Positions 23,771 to 31,940 of a stretch of 64,000 bases of DNA are shown here, piece after piece. Below the pieces are notes generated by a model. It made no database searches. It was not told where the DNA came from and saw only the letters and a list, made by a program, of their open reading frames with translations. The DNA is from Aphodosoma sp045126975 (GTDB lineage: Bacteria; Bacteroidota; Bacteroidia; Bacteroidales; Paludibacteraceae): assembly GCA_045126975.1 (NCBI GenBank), contig JBGVPL010000029.1:1-64000 (forward strand), given 5' to 3'. Position 1 is the first letter of the stretch, and each line of letters opens with the position of its first letter. The position numbers were made by a program, and so were the translations under genes.

Positions 23771-24679
23771 ATGAACATTCTCGAAGTAAAAAATGTCAGC
23801 AAACAATACTCCAATCATTTAGCCCTAAATGATGTAAGTATCAACGTACCACGCAACTCCGTATTCGGACTACTCGGTCCAAATGGCGCAGGCAAAACAA
23901 CACTTATCCGTATTATCAATGCCATCACTGCTCCCGACAAAGGTGAAGTTCTACTAAATGGTAAACCTCTGACTCTTCAAGATACATACAACATCGGATA
24001 CCTACCTGAAGAACGGGGATTATACAAAAAAATGAAAGTAGGTGAACAAGCCCTCTACCTATGTCAACTAAAAGGACTCTCTAAAACAGAAGCACTTAAA
24101 CGACTAAAATACTGGTTCGAAAAATTTGAAATCGAATCATGGTGGAACAAAAAAGTAGAAGAACTCTCAAAAGGCATGGCACAAAAAGTCCAATTCATCA
24201 CTACTGTGCTCCATGAACCAGAACTACTCATCTTCGATGAACCATTCAGTGGTTTCGACCCAGTCAACGCCGAACTCCTCAAAAAAGAAATCCTCGAACT
24301 AAAACAAAAAGGAGCCACCGTAATATTCTCAACCCACAACATGGATTCCGTCGAACGACTCTGCGAAAACATCGCCCTTATACACCAATCACAAGTAGTC
24401 CTATCAGGCAACATCAACGACATCCGCAAACAGTTCAGCACCAACAAATACACCGCTACACTCAAAAACTGCAACACACTAACCGCTAACGACTTCAACT
24501 GTGCCAACCTACTAAATTTTAAAGAAGAAAACAACATCACACACGCCGAATTCACACTCAAAGACAACCATACAGCCAACGATATACTAAAAGAACTAAT
24601 CAACAAAGGCACAATCCTCCGCTTCGAAGAACAACTTCCCTCAATGAACGACATCTTCCTCCAAACCGTCAGCAAATAA
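23771..24679 (+). CDS. ABC transporter ATP-binding protein, without adjacent permease
   Basis: A 302-residue ATPase with Walker A GPNGAGKT (36-43), signature LSKGM (132-136), Walker B LLIFDE (152-157) and switch His in FSTHNMDSVE. Residues about 215-300 form the C-terminal domain (DUF4162-like) typical of Na+ or drug exporters of the NatA type. Such genes are normally followed by a NatB-like permease. Here a terminator and a converging gene follow, so the membrane partner must be elsewhere or lost. C-ending codons dominate. Confidence 0.92.
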   Translation: MNILEVKNVSKQYSNHLALNDVSINVPRNSVFGLLGPNGAGKTTLIRIINAITAPDKGEVLLNGKPLTLQDTYNIGYLPEERGLYKKMKVGEQALYLCQLKGLSKTEALKRLKYWFEKFEIESWWNKKVEELSKGMAQKVQFITTVLHEPELLIFDEPFSGFDPVNAELLKKEILELKQKGATVIFSTHNMDSVERLCENIALIHQSQVVLSGNINDIRKQFSTNKYTATLKNCNTLTANDFNCANLLNFKEENNITHAEFTLKDNHTANDILKELINKGTILRFEEQLPSMNDIFLQTVSK

Positions 24680-24687
24680 CATAAAAA

Positions 24688-24725
24688 AATAGCAATCCAA
24701 AAAAAATTTTTAGATTGCTATTTTT
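24688..24725. terminator. Bidirectional terminator
   Basis: AAATAGCAATC (24688-24697 region) pairs with GATTGCTATTT (24713 onward) around an A/T-rich loop; it serves both converging genes. Confidence 0.8.
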
Positions 24726-24741
24726 TATTTTCCGAACACAT

Positions 24742-25500
24742 TTATTCTTCAAACGAAAGCGAAAGCGTTGCGGCTTGTGCTTTTTCGATATCTTCATCTG
24801 TTTTTGGTGTAAGATGTTTCTCTCCCTTACGATAATAATAAATTACACCACATTTAGTACAAGCTTGATAACGAGCGTATGGCAATAAATCTACATAAGC
24901 CGCCTCTACTGCATCCCAAATCTGAAGTATAAGTTCATCAACTTGGTCGCGCATCTCCGCTACACGTTGCTGATTACGATTAGTCGATTGCTGATGCGTT
25001 TTCTGATTCATACGATGCTCACAAAATATATCGTAATGCACACGCACTTTTGCAATTGTAGGATATGCCAATGGCGCACCACCCTGAGCTACACGTTCTT
25101 GCTCACCATCAATAATCTTACGACCCCATACTACAAGAGCAGCATCGGTAGTCAAATCTGGTACAGTATAATCATCTGGGTCAAGACCATAAAGCACCTT
25201 AATCTCTTTTTTGAATTCACCACGTAACACTGCAAAATTCAACACTTGTATGAAATGCGACACATACATACGAGCATTTTTCAACATATTCTGATACTTT
25301 TTACTTTCAGTTACCTGAGTTTCAAAAGTCATATTATATTGACTTACCAATGTTTCAAAAACCGGCAAATAGGCTTTTGCCTGTGTCAACAAACGGAAAG
25401 GCACCGGAATCTCATTCATCGGCATCTTCTCCATAGCAATCGCCTTTTTCAATGACTTAAGGCGTGCTTGATCTGTTTTCGGTAATCTTCTGTAAGGCAT
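24742..25500 (-). CDS. Conserved Bacteroidota hypothetical protein
   Basis: A 252-residue soluble protein starting MPYRRLPKTDQARLKSLKKAI. From memory this opening is shared by a conserved Bacteroidota family without known role. The body is helical and charged (QVTESKKYQNMLKNARMYVSHFIQVL). CTKCGVIYYYRKG near the C-terminus has one CxxC pair that could bind metal with another group, but a second pair is absent. I chose ATG 25500: the longer frame to 25566 only translates the 7-base repeats. It follows the prenyl synthase gene. Confidence 0.75.
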   Translation of the reverse strand: MPYRRLPKTDQARLKSLKKAIAMEKMPMNEIPVPFRLLTQAKAYLPVFETLVSQYNMTFETQVTESKKYQNMLKNARMYVSHFIQVLNFAVLRGEFKKEIKVLYGLDPDDYTVPDLTTDAALVVWGRKIIDGEQERVAQGGAPLAYPTIAKVRVHYDIFCEHRMNQKTHQQSTNRNQQRVAEMRDQVDELILQIWDAVEAAYVDLLPYARYQACTKCGVIYYYRKGEKHLTPKTDEDIEKAQAATLSLSFEE

Positions 25501-25507
25501 AATTTTA

Positions 25508-25590
25508 AGTTGAAAGTTGAAAGTTGAAAGTTGAAAGTTGAAAATTAATGTTGCCAGAAGATTCAAATTTCAAATTTCAAATTTCAAATT
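25508..25590. repeat. Two heptamer tracts (GTTGAAA and TTCAAAT)
   Basis: Five GTTGAAA units (25508-25543) followed by four exact TTCAAAT units (25562-25590) that reach into the stop codon of the prenyl synthase gene. They fill the whole gap between the two genes. Confidence 0.85.
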
Positions 25591-26551
25591 AATCTATTCT
25601 TCCCATTAACTTTTTAGCAAATTCAACAAATGGTGCTTTTTCGGCATCCGATTTATTTATTTTTGCAAGCGAAGCCATTGCTTTTGCATAATACTCTTCC
25701 ATTGCCTCTGTGCAAACCGCAGGCATCTCCATTTGAGTGTAAATATCAATGATTGTCGCTATCTTCTCTTCTGGAGCTATCTCCTTATTACTCAATAATT
25801 GTGATATTGTTTGACGTTGCGACACACCGCATTTTTTAAGAGTTTGAATAAGCAAGAATGTACGTTTACCACAAAGAATATCACCACCTATTTTCTTGCC
25901 AAATGTCTTTTCATCGCCATAGCAATCCAAATAGTCATCACGCAATTGGAAAGCAATACCAATTGCAATACCAAAATCATAAAGATTTTGAGCATCTTCC
26001 TCTGATGCTCCACCAAGAATAGCACCCAACTTCAAACAACCTGCCAAAAGCACTGCTGTCTTGAGGCGAATCATCTCATAATACTCCTCTATAGTAACAT
26101 CTTCACGTTTCTCAAAATCAGTGTCATATTGTTGACCTTCACACACTTCTAATGCTGTTTGCGAAAACAATTTCACTACTGCCAATAATTTATCGGCTGG
26201 CACCTCTTCAAGATATTGATACGCCTTGATAAGCATAGCATCACCCGAAAGAATAGCAGTATTATCATCCCATTTTGCCTTAATAGTAGGACGACCACGA
26301 CGCACATCGGCATTGTCCATCACATCATCATGAAGCAATGTGAAATTATGGAAAATCTCCATTGCTGCAGCTGGTTTGATACATTTTTCAATATCACCAC
26401 CAAACATTTGCGCTGCCATCAATACAAGTGTCGGACGAATGCGCTTACCGCCCGATTGCAACGCATAATCAATTGGTTCATAGAGATTTTTAGGCTCTTG
26501 ATTCCAATCTATTTGTTCAAAATAGGTTTTAACGTAATTTTTTATATCCAT
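25589..26551 (-). CDS. Polyprenyl synthetase family protein
   Basis: A 320-residue trans-prenyl diphosphate synthase. The first Asp-rich motif is LLHDDVMDNADVRRGRPT and the second QLRDDYLDCYGDEKTFGKK; GGKRIRPTLVLMAA is also conserved. It condenses isopentenyl diphosphate into C15 or longer chains; product length cannot be read from sequence alone. I chose ATG 26551 (MDIKNYVKTYF), since the longer frame to 26668 reads through GAGAGTT repeats. It lies in line with ddl, rluD and the PASTA gene. Confidence 0.93.
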   Translation of the reverse strand: MDIKNYVKTYFEQIDWNQEPKNLYEPIDYALQSGGKRIRPTLVLMAAQMFGGDIEKCIKPAAAMEIFHNFTLLHDDVMDNADVRRGRPTIKAKWDDNTAILSGDAMLIKAYQYLEEVPADKLLAVVKLFSQTALEVCEGQQYDTDFEKREDVTIEEYYEMIRLKTAVLLAGCLKLGAILGGASEEDAQNLYDFGIAIGIAFQLRDDYLDCYGDEKTFGKKIGGDILCGKRTFLLIQTLKKCGVSQRQTISQLLSNKEIAPEEKIATIIDIYTQMEMPAVCTEAMEEYYAKAMASLAKINKSDAEKAPFVEFAKKLMGRID

Positions 26552-26555
26552 AATT

Positions 26556-26606
26556 AAAAGTTGAAAGTTGAGAATTGAGAGTTGAGAGTTGAGAGTTGAG
26601 AATTTT
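26556..26606. repeat. Heptamer repeat (GTTGAGA type)
   Basis: Six to seven units of GTTGAGA, ATTGAGA or GTTGAAA directly upstream of the prenyl synthase ATG. Confidence 0.85.
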
Positions 26607-26676
26607 TCGCTTCGCTCAAGATTTTTGCTCCGCTCGGCAAAAAACTTTCTTTCAAAAACAAATTTCATTTGTTTTA

Positions 26677-26738
26677 AATCTTTTAATAAAAGCTACAAAT
26701 CGAAGTTAACTTCATTTGCAACTTTTATTAAAAGACTT
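26677..26738. repeat. Large imperfect palindrome
   Basis: The centre GAAGTTAACTTC (26702-26713) is flanked by arms that both contain TCTTTTAATAAAAG when read outward-in. Arms of about 30 bases pair with few mismatches and no loop. It could extrude as a cruciform or form a strong RNA hairpin between ddl and the prenyl synthase gene. Confidence 0.75.
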
Positions 26739-26758
26739 TGAAAGTTTTCTGTGCTCGC

Positions 26759-27739
26759 TTATCGCAAAAATTCATTTTCAATAATTTCTGTCATCACATC
26801 GGCTATATCAAGTCCTGCTGCACGCACTTGTTGCGGAATAAAACTTGTAGCCGTCATACCCGGTGTAGTATTTACCTCCAAAAGATTGATATTCTCGTCT
26901 GCATCAATGATATAATCCACACGAATTATACCTTTTGCATTGAGGATACGATATATTTTCTCAGTAGTTTGTTGCACACGTTTTGTGATTTCATCACTCA
27001 CACGAGCTGGCGTAATTTCATCTACCTGACCATTATATTTTGCATCATAGTCAAAGAATTCGTTATCAGTAACCACCTCTGTAATAGGAAATATGCGAGT
27101 TGTTTTTTTTGTACAATACATTCCGCTCGTAACCTCTGTGCCTTGCATATAAGCCTCAATCATCACCTCTTCGCCTTCACTGAATGCTTTAGCTATAGCT
27201 GTTTGGATTTGGTCTTGAGTTTTCACCTTCGTAACACCAAAACTACTACCGCCAACACTTGGTTTAATAAAACATGGCAAACCTATTTCTTCCATAACTC
27301 GCTCATCTGTAATAGTATCACCCGCACGCAACACAATACTGTTTGCCACGCGGATACCAAACGAACGAAGATAGTTATTACAAGCATACTTATCAAATGT
27401 CAATGCCGCTTGCAACACATCACAACACGAAAACGGAATATTTAATAGGCGGAAATACCCTTGTAGAATACCATTCTCGCCTGGCGTACCATGAATCGTG
27501 ATATATGCAAAATCAAATTTAATCTTTTCACCTTGATAAGTAAAAGAAAAATCGTTTTTATCAATCGGCAATTTTTCACCCGACGGATGTTCCACATGCC
27601 AATCTTGGCCGATAATCACTACAATATATTTCTCATACTTTTCGCTTGGAATAAAACTATCCAAACCAGCAGCACTGCGCATTGACACTTGCCATTCGCT
27701 CGAATCGCCACCTGCCACTATTGCTATTTTTCTTTTCAT
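26759..27739 (-). CDS. ddl: D-alanine--D-alanine ligase
   Basis: A 326-residue ATP-grasp ligase making the D-Ala-D-Ala dipeptide of peptidoglycan. Conserved parts are VAGGDSSEWQVSMRSA, HGTPGENGILQGYFRLL, FIKPSVGGSSFGVTKV, and near the end IIDADENINLLEVNTTPGMTA with metal ligands Glu and Asn. Length and order are standard for Bacteroidota, where it often follows rluD. An AATAACA-family hairpin lies just before its ATG. Confidence 0.97.
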   Translation of the reverse strand: MKRKIAIVAGGDSSEWQVSMRSAAGLDSFIPSEKYEKYIVVIIGQDWHVEHPSGEKLPIDKNDFSFTYQGEKIKFDFAYITIHGTPGENGILQGYFRLLNIPFSCCDVLQAALTFDKYACNNYLRSFGIRVANSIVLRAGDTITDERVMEEIGLPCFIKPSVGGSSFGVTKVKTQDQIQTAIAKAFSEGEEVMIEAYMQGTEVTSGMYCTKKTTRIFPITEVVTDNEFFDYDAKYNGQVDEITPARVSDEITKRVQQTTEKIYRILNAKGIIRVDYIIDADENINLLEVNTTPGMTATSFIPQQVRAAGLDIADVMTEIIENEFLR

Positions 27740-27771
27740 ATATTTATTGTTTTAGAAGACAAAAGAACATT

Positions 27772-27806
27772 ATAACAAAAACTAATTTTTTATGTCTTTT
27801 TGTTAT
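27772..27806 (-). terminator. AATAACA-family hairpin between rluD and ddl
   Basis: ATAACAAAAA (27772-27781) pairs with TTTTTGTTAT (27797-27806). The surrounding bases repeat the AGACAGAATAACA motif seen before recO and cmk. Confidence 0.55.
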
Positions 27807-27827
27807 TCTGTCTTTTATTTATCAAAA

Positions 27828-28895
27828 TTAATCTATTATATTCGACGGATTATATTTTCTCCATTTTTCCAAAAGGGCTTTTATATCAACAGGCAATTCA
27901 CTATCGAATTGCATCCACTCGCCTGTCGTAGGATGTGTAAACCCAAGTGTTTTTGCATGCAATGCCTGACGCGGACATGCCTCGAAACAATTACGCACAA
28001 ATTGTTTATATTTCGCAGTTGGCACTCCTTTCAACGGCTCATTTCCTCCATAACGATCGTCATTAAACAATGTATGCCCAATATGTTTCATATGAACACG
28101 AATTTGGTGCGTACGACCTGTTTCAAGTTTACATTCAACTAATGTACAATATGCAAATCGCTCTATTACACGATAATGTGTAACTGCATGCTTTGCCAAC
28201 GGATTTTCGTTCTCATCAAACACAGTGAACAACATACGGTCGCGTGGGTCACGAGCCAATGCGCCAACAATTGTACCCTCGTCCTCTTTCACCGTTCCCC
28301 AAACAAGCGCATTATACGTACGCTCTGTCGTTTTATTAAAGAATTGCAATGCAAGATTAGCTTTTGCATCTTCATTTTTCGCCACAAGTAGCAAACCCGA
28401 AGTGTCTTTATCAATACGATGCACTAAACCAATATGAGGATTATTAGCATCGAATTTAGGGTCATGACGCATATGCCATGCCACTGCATTAAGCAATGTG
28501 CCATCAAAATTACCAAATCCTGGATGCACCACAAGGTTAGGTTGCTTATTCACCAATATTATATCATCATCCTCATAAACTACCTCAATCGGAATATCTT
28601 GTGGTTCAATCGTCACCGCACTACGTGGATAGTCCAACACAATAGAAATCACATCGAGCGGCTTTACCTTATAATTGCTTTTTACGGGTTTATCATTCAC
28701 TAAAATACGCTCAGCATCAGCAGCCTCTTGAATACGATTACGAGAGACATTACCCATACAATTGACCAAATATTTGTCAATTCGCATCATGGTCTGCCCC
28801 TTATCAACCGTAAAACGGTAATGCTCATATCGTTCTCGTGGCTGTTCCAACATCAAATCATCATCTTCTTCGTATATATTATTCGTATTTTCCAT
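27828..28895 (-). CDS. rluD: RluA/RluD family pseudouridine synthase
   Basis: A 355-residue enzyme converting uridines to pseudouridine in 23S rRNA. An N-terminal S4 RNA-binding domain (about 25-85, RIDKYLVNCMGNVSRNRIQEA) precedes the catalytic domain with GLVHRIDKDTSGLLLVAKN (catalytic Asp in HRIDKDTSG) and GRTHQIRVHMKHIGH. I chose ATG 28895 (MENTNNIYEEDDD); the upstream extension has no support. RluD rather than RluC is a guess from context. It is in line with the PASTA gene and ddl. Confidence 0.92.
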   Translation of the reverse strand: MENTNNIYEEDDDLMLEQPRERYEHYRFTVDKGQTMMRIDKYLVNCMGNVSRNRIQEAADAERILVNDKPVKSNYKVKPLDVISIVLDYPRSAVTIEPQDIPIEVVYEDDDIILVNKQPNLVVHPGFGNFDGTLLNAVAWHMRHDPKFDANNPHIGLVHRIDKDTSGLLLVAKNEDAKANLALQFFNKTTERTYNALVWGTVKEDEGTIVGALARDPRDRMLFTVFDENENPLAKHAVTHYRVIERFAYCTLVECKLETGRTHQIRVHMKHIGHTLFNDDRYGGNEPLKGVPTAKYKQFVRNCFEACPRQALHAKTLGFTHPTTGEWMQFDSELPVDIKALLEKWRKYNPSNIID

Positions 28896-28968
28896 CAAAT
28901 ATTTAAATAACCTATAAGCAAAAATTATAACCAAAGGTCTTTGAGCCTTTAGGCGAAAAAATTATGAA

Positions 28969-29763
28969 TTAAAAAAACTCTTCATCCATCTCTTGCGTAC
29001 CTTTCGACAATTTCAATTCCACTGTCTTTCCGCCATACACCGACAATCCTGCATCTGGATTCTGTTGATACACTCTAAATCGCAAACTATCAATACTATC
29101 AATAGGCATTTCATCGAAATGTGCGACACCAAAACCAAGACGATATTCCTTAATCGTCTTTTGCGCTTCTGGCAATGTCATACCAAGAAAACTTGGTACC
29201 ACAACCTCTATCGACATATCATTTTGCCCAACAACAAGTATAATTTGACTACCATCTGGCACTTTAGCACCCGCTGTCAATGTACTATCACCCCACATCA
29301 CAGCCAACACCTCATCATTAAATTCGTATGGCTCATAACGCACCGAATCAACATTAAATCCCAATGTTTTCAAATTCGATTGTACCTTACGGCGACTCTC
29401 TCCCACAAGATTTGGTACCATCACCATCTTACGTTGTTTACTATTAACAGTAATATAAATTTTACGATTTTTCTTCACTCTTGTACCAACAACAGGTGAT
29501 TGCTCTGCAATTTCACCTCCATTCATCGAACGAATATACACCGAATCAATAATTTCATATCCTAAGCCACAATCTTTCAAAATCAACTCAGCCTCTTCAA
29601 CATACATACCAGACAAATTAGGCACCTCAACAGCTTCACCATGACGAGTATAAACATCTAATCGCCAAAATACAATCCAACAAATTACAACGACTAAAAC
29701 AATTGCCGCCAATATATTAAGCCACAAAAAACGACTTTTCAAAAAATTCCAAAGTGTTTTCAT
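28969..29763 (-). CDS. PASTA domain protein
   Basis: A 264-residue protein with one N-terminal membrane helix (about 14-34, FLWLNILAAIVLVVVICWIVF) and three PASTA repeats outside the membrane. The clearest starts are VEVPNLSGMYVEEAELILKD, VMVPNLVGESRRKVQSNLKT and VVVPSFLGMTLPEAQKTIKE. PASTA modules bind muropeptides or stem peptides. There is no kinase domain, so it is a stand-alone envelope protein. In Bacteroidota a PASTA gene precedes rluD-ddl, suggesting a link to wall synthesis. Confidence 0.9.
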   Translation of the reverse strand: MKTLWNFLKSRFLWLNILAAIVLVVVICWIVFWRLDVYTRHGEAVEVPNLSGMYVEEAELILKDCGLGYEIIDSVYIRSMNGGEIAEQSPVVGTRVKKNRKIYITVNSKQRKMVMVPNLVGESRRKVQSNLKTLGFNVDSVRYEPYEFNDEVLAVMWGDSTLTAGAKVPDGSQIILVVGQNDMSIEVVVPSFLGMTLPEAQKTIKEYRLGFGVAHFDEMPIDSIDSLRFRVYQQNPDAGLSVYGGKTVELKLSKGTQEMDEEFF

Positions 29764-29852
29764 AATTCATTAAGTAATAAGCAGTAAGTAACAAGTAGAA
29801 AGGCTTCAATCGTCTTACGACTTTCTACTTACAACTTTCTACTATCAAAGTG

Positions 29853-29860
29853 CAAAGTTA
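29853..29860 (-). promoter_or_regulatory. -7 box for the PASTA-rluD-ddl operon
   Basis: TAACTTTG on the minus strand, about 90 bases before the ATG at 29763; no clear -33 element. Confidence 0.4.
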
Positions 29861-29879
29861 CAAATTTTCGGGCAATAAA

Positions 29880-29913
29880 AAAAGTATAGACAACATAAAT
29901 TGTCCATACTTTT
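29880..29913 (-). terminator. rpmH terminator
   Basis: AAGTATAGACAA (29882-29893) pairs with TTGTCCATACTT (29900-29911) with one mismatch; a T-run follows on the minus strand, about 30 bases beyond the rpmH stop. Confidence 0.75.
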
Positions 29914-29944
29914 CTTATTTTCTTTTAATGTAACCGACTACCGA

Positions 29945-30103
29945 TTATGCTTTTTTGCAATATTCGTCAGATACAGTCAATTTTTTACGACCATGAGCGC
30001 GACGTGCAGCCAATACACGACGACCATTTGCTGTAGCCATTCTTTCACGGAAACCGTGTTTGTTTCTTCTTTTACGGTTAGAAGGTTGGAATGTTCTTTT
30101 CAT
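29945..30103 (-). CDS. rpmH: 50S ribosomal protein L34
   Basis: A 52-residue, very basic protein: it begins MKRTFQPSNRKRRNKHGFRE and continues RMATANGRRVLAARRAHGRK, the unmistakable L34 sequence. It is part of the large ribosomal subunit. The gene is shorter than usual gene-calling limits. In many bacteria rpmH neighbours rnpA, yidC and dnaA; here it is alone with its own promoter and terminator, and yidC is 23 kb away. C-ending codons fit high expression. Confidence 0.97.
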   Translation of the reverse strand: MKRTFQPSNRKRRNKHGFRERMATANGRRVLAARRAHGRKKLTVSDEYCKKA

Positions 30104-30147
30104 TGCTTCAATATTTTAATTGTTTTACTTTCCAATATTTCGGGTTG

Positions 30148-30178
30148 CAAAGGTAGACATTTTTTTCGACATAGCAAA
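30148..30178 (-). promoter_or_regulatory. rpmH promoter
   Basis: Exact consensus on the minus strand: TTTG (30175-30178), 19 bases, TACCTTTG (30148-30155). Confidence 0.8.
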
Positions 30179-30250
30179 GAATTTGACCTCTTTTTTGCAA
30201 AAAACTTTCGTTTACTCCTTAAATATAGGGCTTTTATCGTTTTTTTTTCG

Positions 30251-30280
30251 TACCTTTGCACTCGATTTCAGTGCAATTTT
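30251..30280 (+). promoter_or_regulatory. Promoter box with immediate hairpin, upstream of miaB
   Basis: TACCTTTG (30251-30258) on the plus strand is overlapped by a hairpin, TTGCACT (30256-30262) with AGTGCAA (30270-30276), followed by TTTT. It may be an early terminator or an RNA 5' end structure. The remainder of the 337-base gap 30104-30440 holds the rpmH promoter and CAATTCT repeats. Confidence 0.4.
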
Positions 30281-30404
30281 ATGCTTTTTCGGCTCATTTA
30301 ACCATAAATTCAACTCCACAAAAAAGCAAAAAAAGCACAAATATCTCATTTTTAATTGAAAAAAAGTAAAATACAGAATAAGAAATAAAGAGCAAAGGTA
30401 AAAC

Positions 30405-30440
30405 TCAACTCTCAATTCTCAATTCTCAATTCTCAATTCT
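30405..30440. repeat. Heptamer repeat (CAATTCT type)
   Basis: Five units of TCAACTC or TCAATTC type end exactly at the miaB ATG (30441). Confidence 0.85.
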
Positions 30441-31757
30441 ATGAAAAAGCTTTTCATCGAAACCTACGGATGCCAAATGAACGTGGCTGATAGCGAAGTG
30501 GTGGCTGCAATCATGCAGTCTGACGGTTACGAACTCACCGAAAAAATCACCGAAGCCGACGCAATCCTCGTAAACACTTGCTCTATTCGCGACAATGCCG
30601 AACAAAAAGTGCTTGGTCGCCTTCAATATTTCCAATCTCTTCGCCGCAAAAACAAAAACCTCATCGTCGGCGTCATAGGTTGTATGGCAGAACGCATACA
30701 AGAAGACCTCATCAACAACCACGGCGTCAATTTCGTGGCTGGTCCCGATGCCTATCTCGACCTACCTAACCTCGTAGGTGCTGCCGAACGTGGCGAAAAA
30801 GCCATCAACGTCGAACTCTCAACTACCGAAACCTACAAAGACGTCCTCCCTGCCCGCATCGGCAAAACCATTTCTGGCTTCGTCAGCATCATGCGCGGTT
30901 GCAACAACTTCTGCTCTTACTGCATCGTCCCTTACACTCGCGGACGTGAACGCAGTCGCGACCTCAACAGCATCATCCGCGAAGTCAAAGACCTCGACGC
31001 TCGTGGCTACAAAGAAGTTACCCTGCTCGGACAAAACGTAAACTCTTACAAATACGTTGATGGCGACATCACTATCGGCTTCCCCGAACTCCTCGAACGC
31101 GTAGCCGAAGCTGTGCCAACAATGCGCATCCGCTTCACCACATCGCATCCAAAAGACATGAGCGATGCCACCCTCGAAGCCATCAGTCGTCACCCTAACC
31201 TCTGCCGATTCATCCACCTCCCTGTCCAAAGCGGTAGCAACGACATCCTCAAAAGCATGAATCGCAAATACACCCGCGAGTGGTATCTCGACCGCATCGC
31301 TGCCATCCGACGCATACTTCCCGACGCCGCTATCGGCACCGACGTATTCTGCGGCTTCCATGGCGAAACTCTCGACGACCACGCTCAAACCCTCTCACTC
31401 ATGCGCGAATGTGCGTTCGACCAAGCCTTCATGTTCAAATATTCCGAACGCCCAGGCACATTTGCCTCTCGCCATTTGCCCGACAACATCTCTGAAGAAG
31501 AAAAAGTACGCCGTCTAAACGAAATCATAGCACTTCAAGTCGAGCTCAGCCACGAATCCAACAAACGCGACATCGGCAAAACATTCGAAGTCCTCGTCGA
31601 AGGTTACTCAAAACGCAGTCGCGAACAATTCTGTGGCCGCTCATCTCAAAACAAAATGATAGTATTCCCTAAATCAGGACACAAAATCGGCGACCTCGTC
31701 ATGGTACGCGTAACCGAAGTAACCGCCGCCACACTAATCGGCGAAATAATAGAATAA
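30441..31757 (+). CDS. miaB: tRNA-2-methylthio-N6-dimethylallyladenosine synthase MiaB
   Basis: A 438-residue radical-SAM methylthiotransferase acting on A37 of tRNAs. The N-terminal UPF0004 domain supplies three cluster ligands: Cys11 (ETYGCQMNVAD), Cys47 (VNTCSIRDNAEQKVLGR) and Cys81 (IGCMAER). The radical-SAM motif is RGCNNFCSYCIVPYTRG (Cys154, 158, 161). A TRAM RNA-binding domain ends the protein (about 370-437). The DNA is rich in C at third positions, in sharp contrast to the next four genes. Confidence 0.97.
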   Translation: MKKLFIETYGCQMNVADSEVVAAIMQSDGYELTEKITEADAILVNTCSIRDNAEQKVLGRLQYFQSLRRKNKNLIVGVIGCMAERIQEDLINNHGVNFVAGPDAYLDLPNLVGAAERGEKAINVELSTTETYKDVLPARIGKTISGFVSIMRGCNNFCSYCIVPYTRGRERSRDLNSIIREVKDLDARGYKEVTLLGQNVNSYKYVDGDITIGFPELLERVAEAVPTMRIRFTTSHPKDMSDATLEAISRHPNLCRFIHLPVQSGSNDILKSMNRKYTREWYLDRIAAIRRILPDAAIGTDVFCGFHGETLDDHAQTLSLMRECAFDQAFMFKYSERPGTFASRHLPDNISEEEKVRRLNEIIALQVELSHESNKRDIGKTFEVLVEGYSKRSREQFCGRSSQNKMIVFPKSGHKIGDLVMVRVTEVTAATLIGEIIE

Positions 31758-31766
31758 CCACACAAC

Positions 31767-31806
31767 AAAAAAAGAGTGAACCCTAAAATTTCGGCTCACT
31801 CTTTTT
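31767..31806 (+). terminator. miaB terminator
   Basis: AAAAAGAGTGA pairs with TCACTCTTTTT across a 16-base loop, right after the miaB stop. Confidence 0.85.
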
Positions 31807-31912
31807 GCATTTTATAGGAATAATCACATATATAAAATGTTAATAAATTATAATTTTAGACATTATCAACATCGATTATTCATCCCATACTATATATATG
31901 CATTTTTTTTTG

Positions 31913-31920
31913 TATCTTTG
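31913..31920 (+). promoter_or_regulatory. -7 box for the holB operon
   Basis: TATCTTTG, 20 bases before the holB ATG; no clear TTTG at the -33 distance. Confidence 0.45.
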
Positions 31921-31940
31921 CAAGTTAAATTGGGTGAAAT

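Noticed and set aside
25501..25566. N-terminal extension of the conserved hypothetical protein
   Set aside because: It is only the translation of GTTGAAA repeats (FNFQLSTFNFQL).
25508..25590. Regular repeats as a CRISPR array
   Set aside because: Units are 7 bases long without spacers, and no cas genes are present.
26552..26668. N-terminal extension of the prenyl synthase
   Set aside because: It reads through GAGAGTT repeats and does not match the family start.
29945..30440. Replication origin near rpmH
   Set aside because: No dnaA, rnpA or DnaA-box cluster; yidC is 23 kb away and rpmH stands alone.
30578..31495. Several long frames overlapping miaB on both strands
   Set aside because: They are shadows caused by the strong C bias of miaB; they lack family features.
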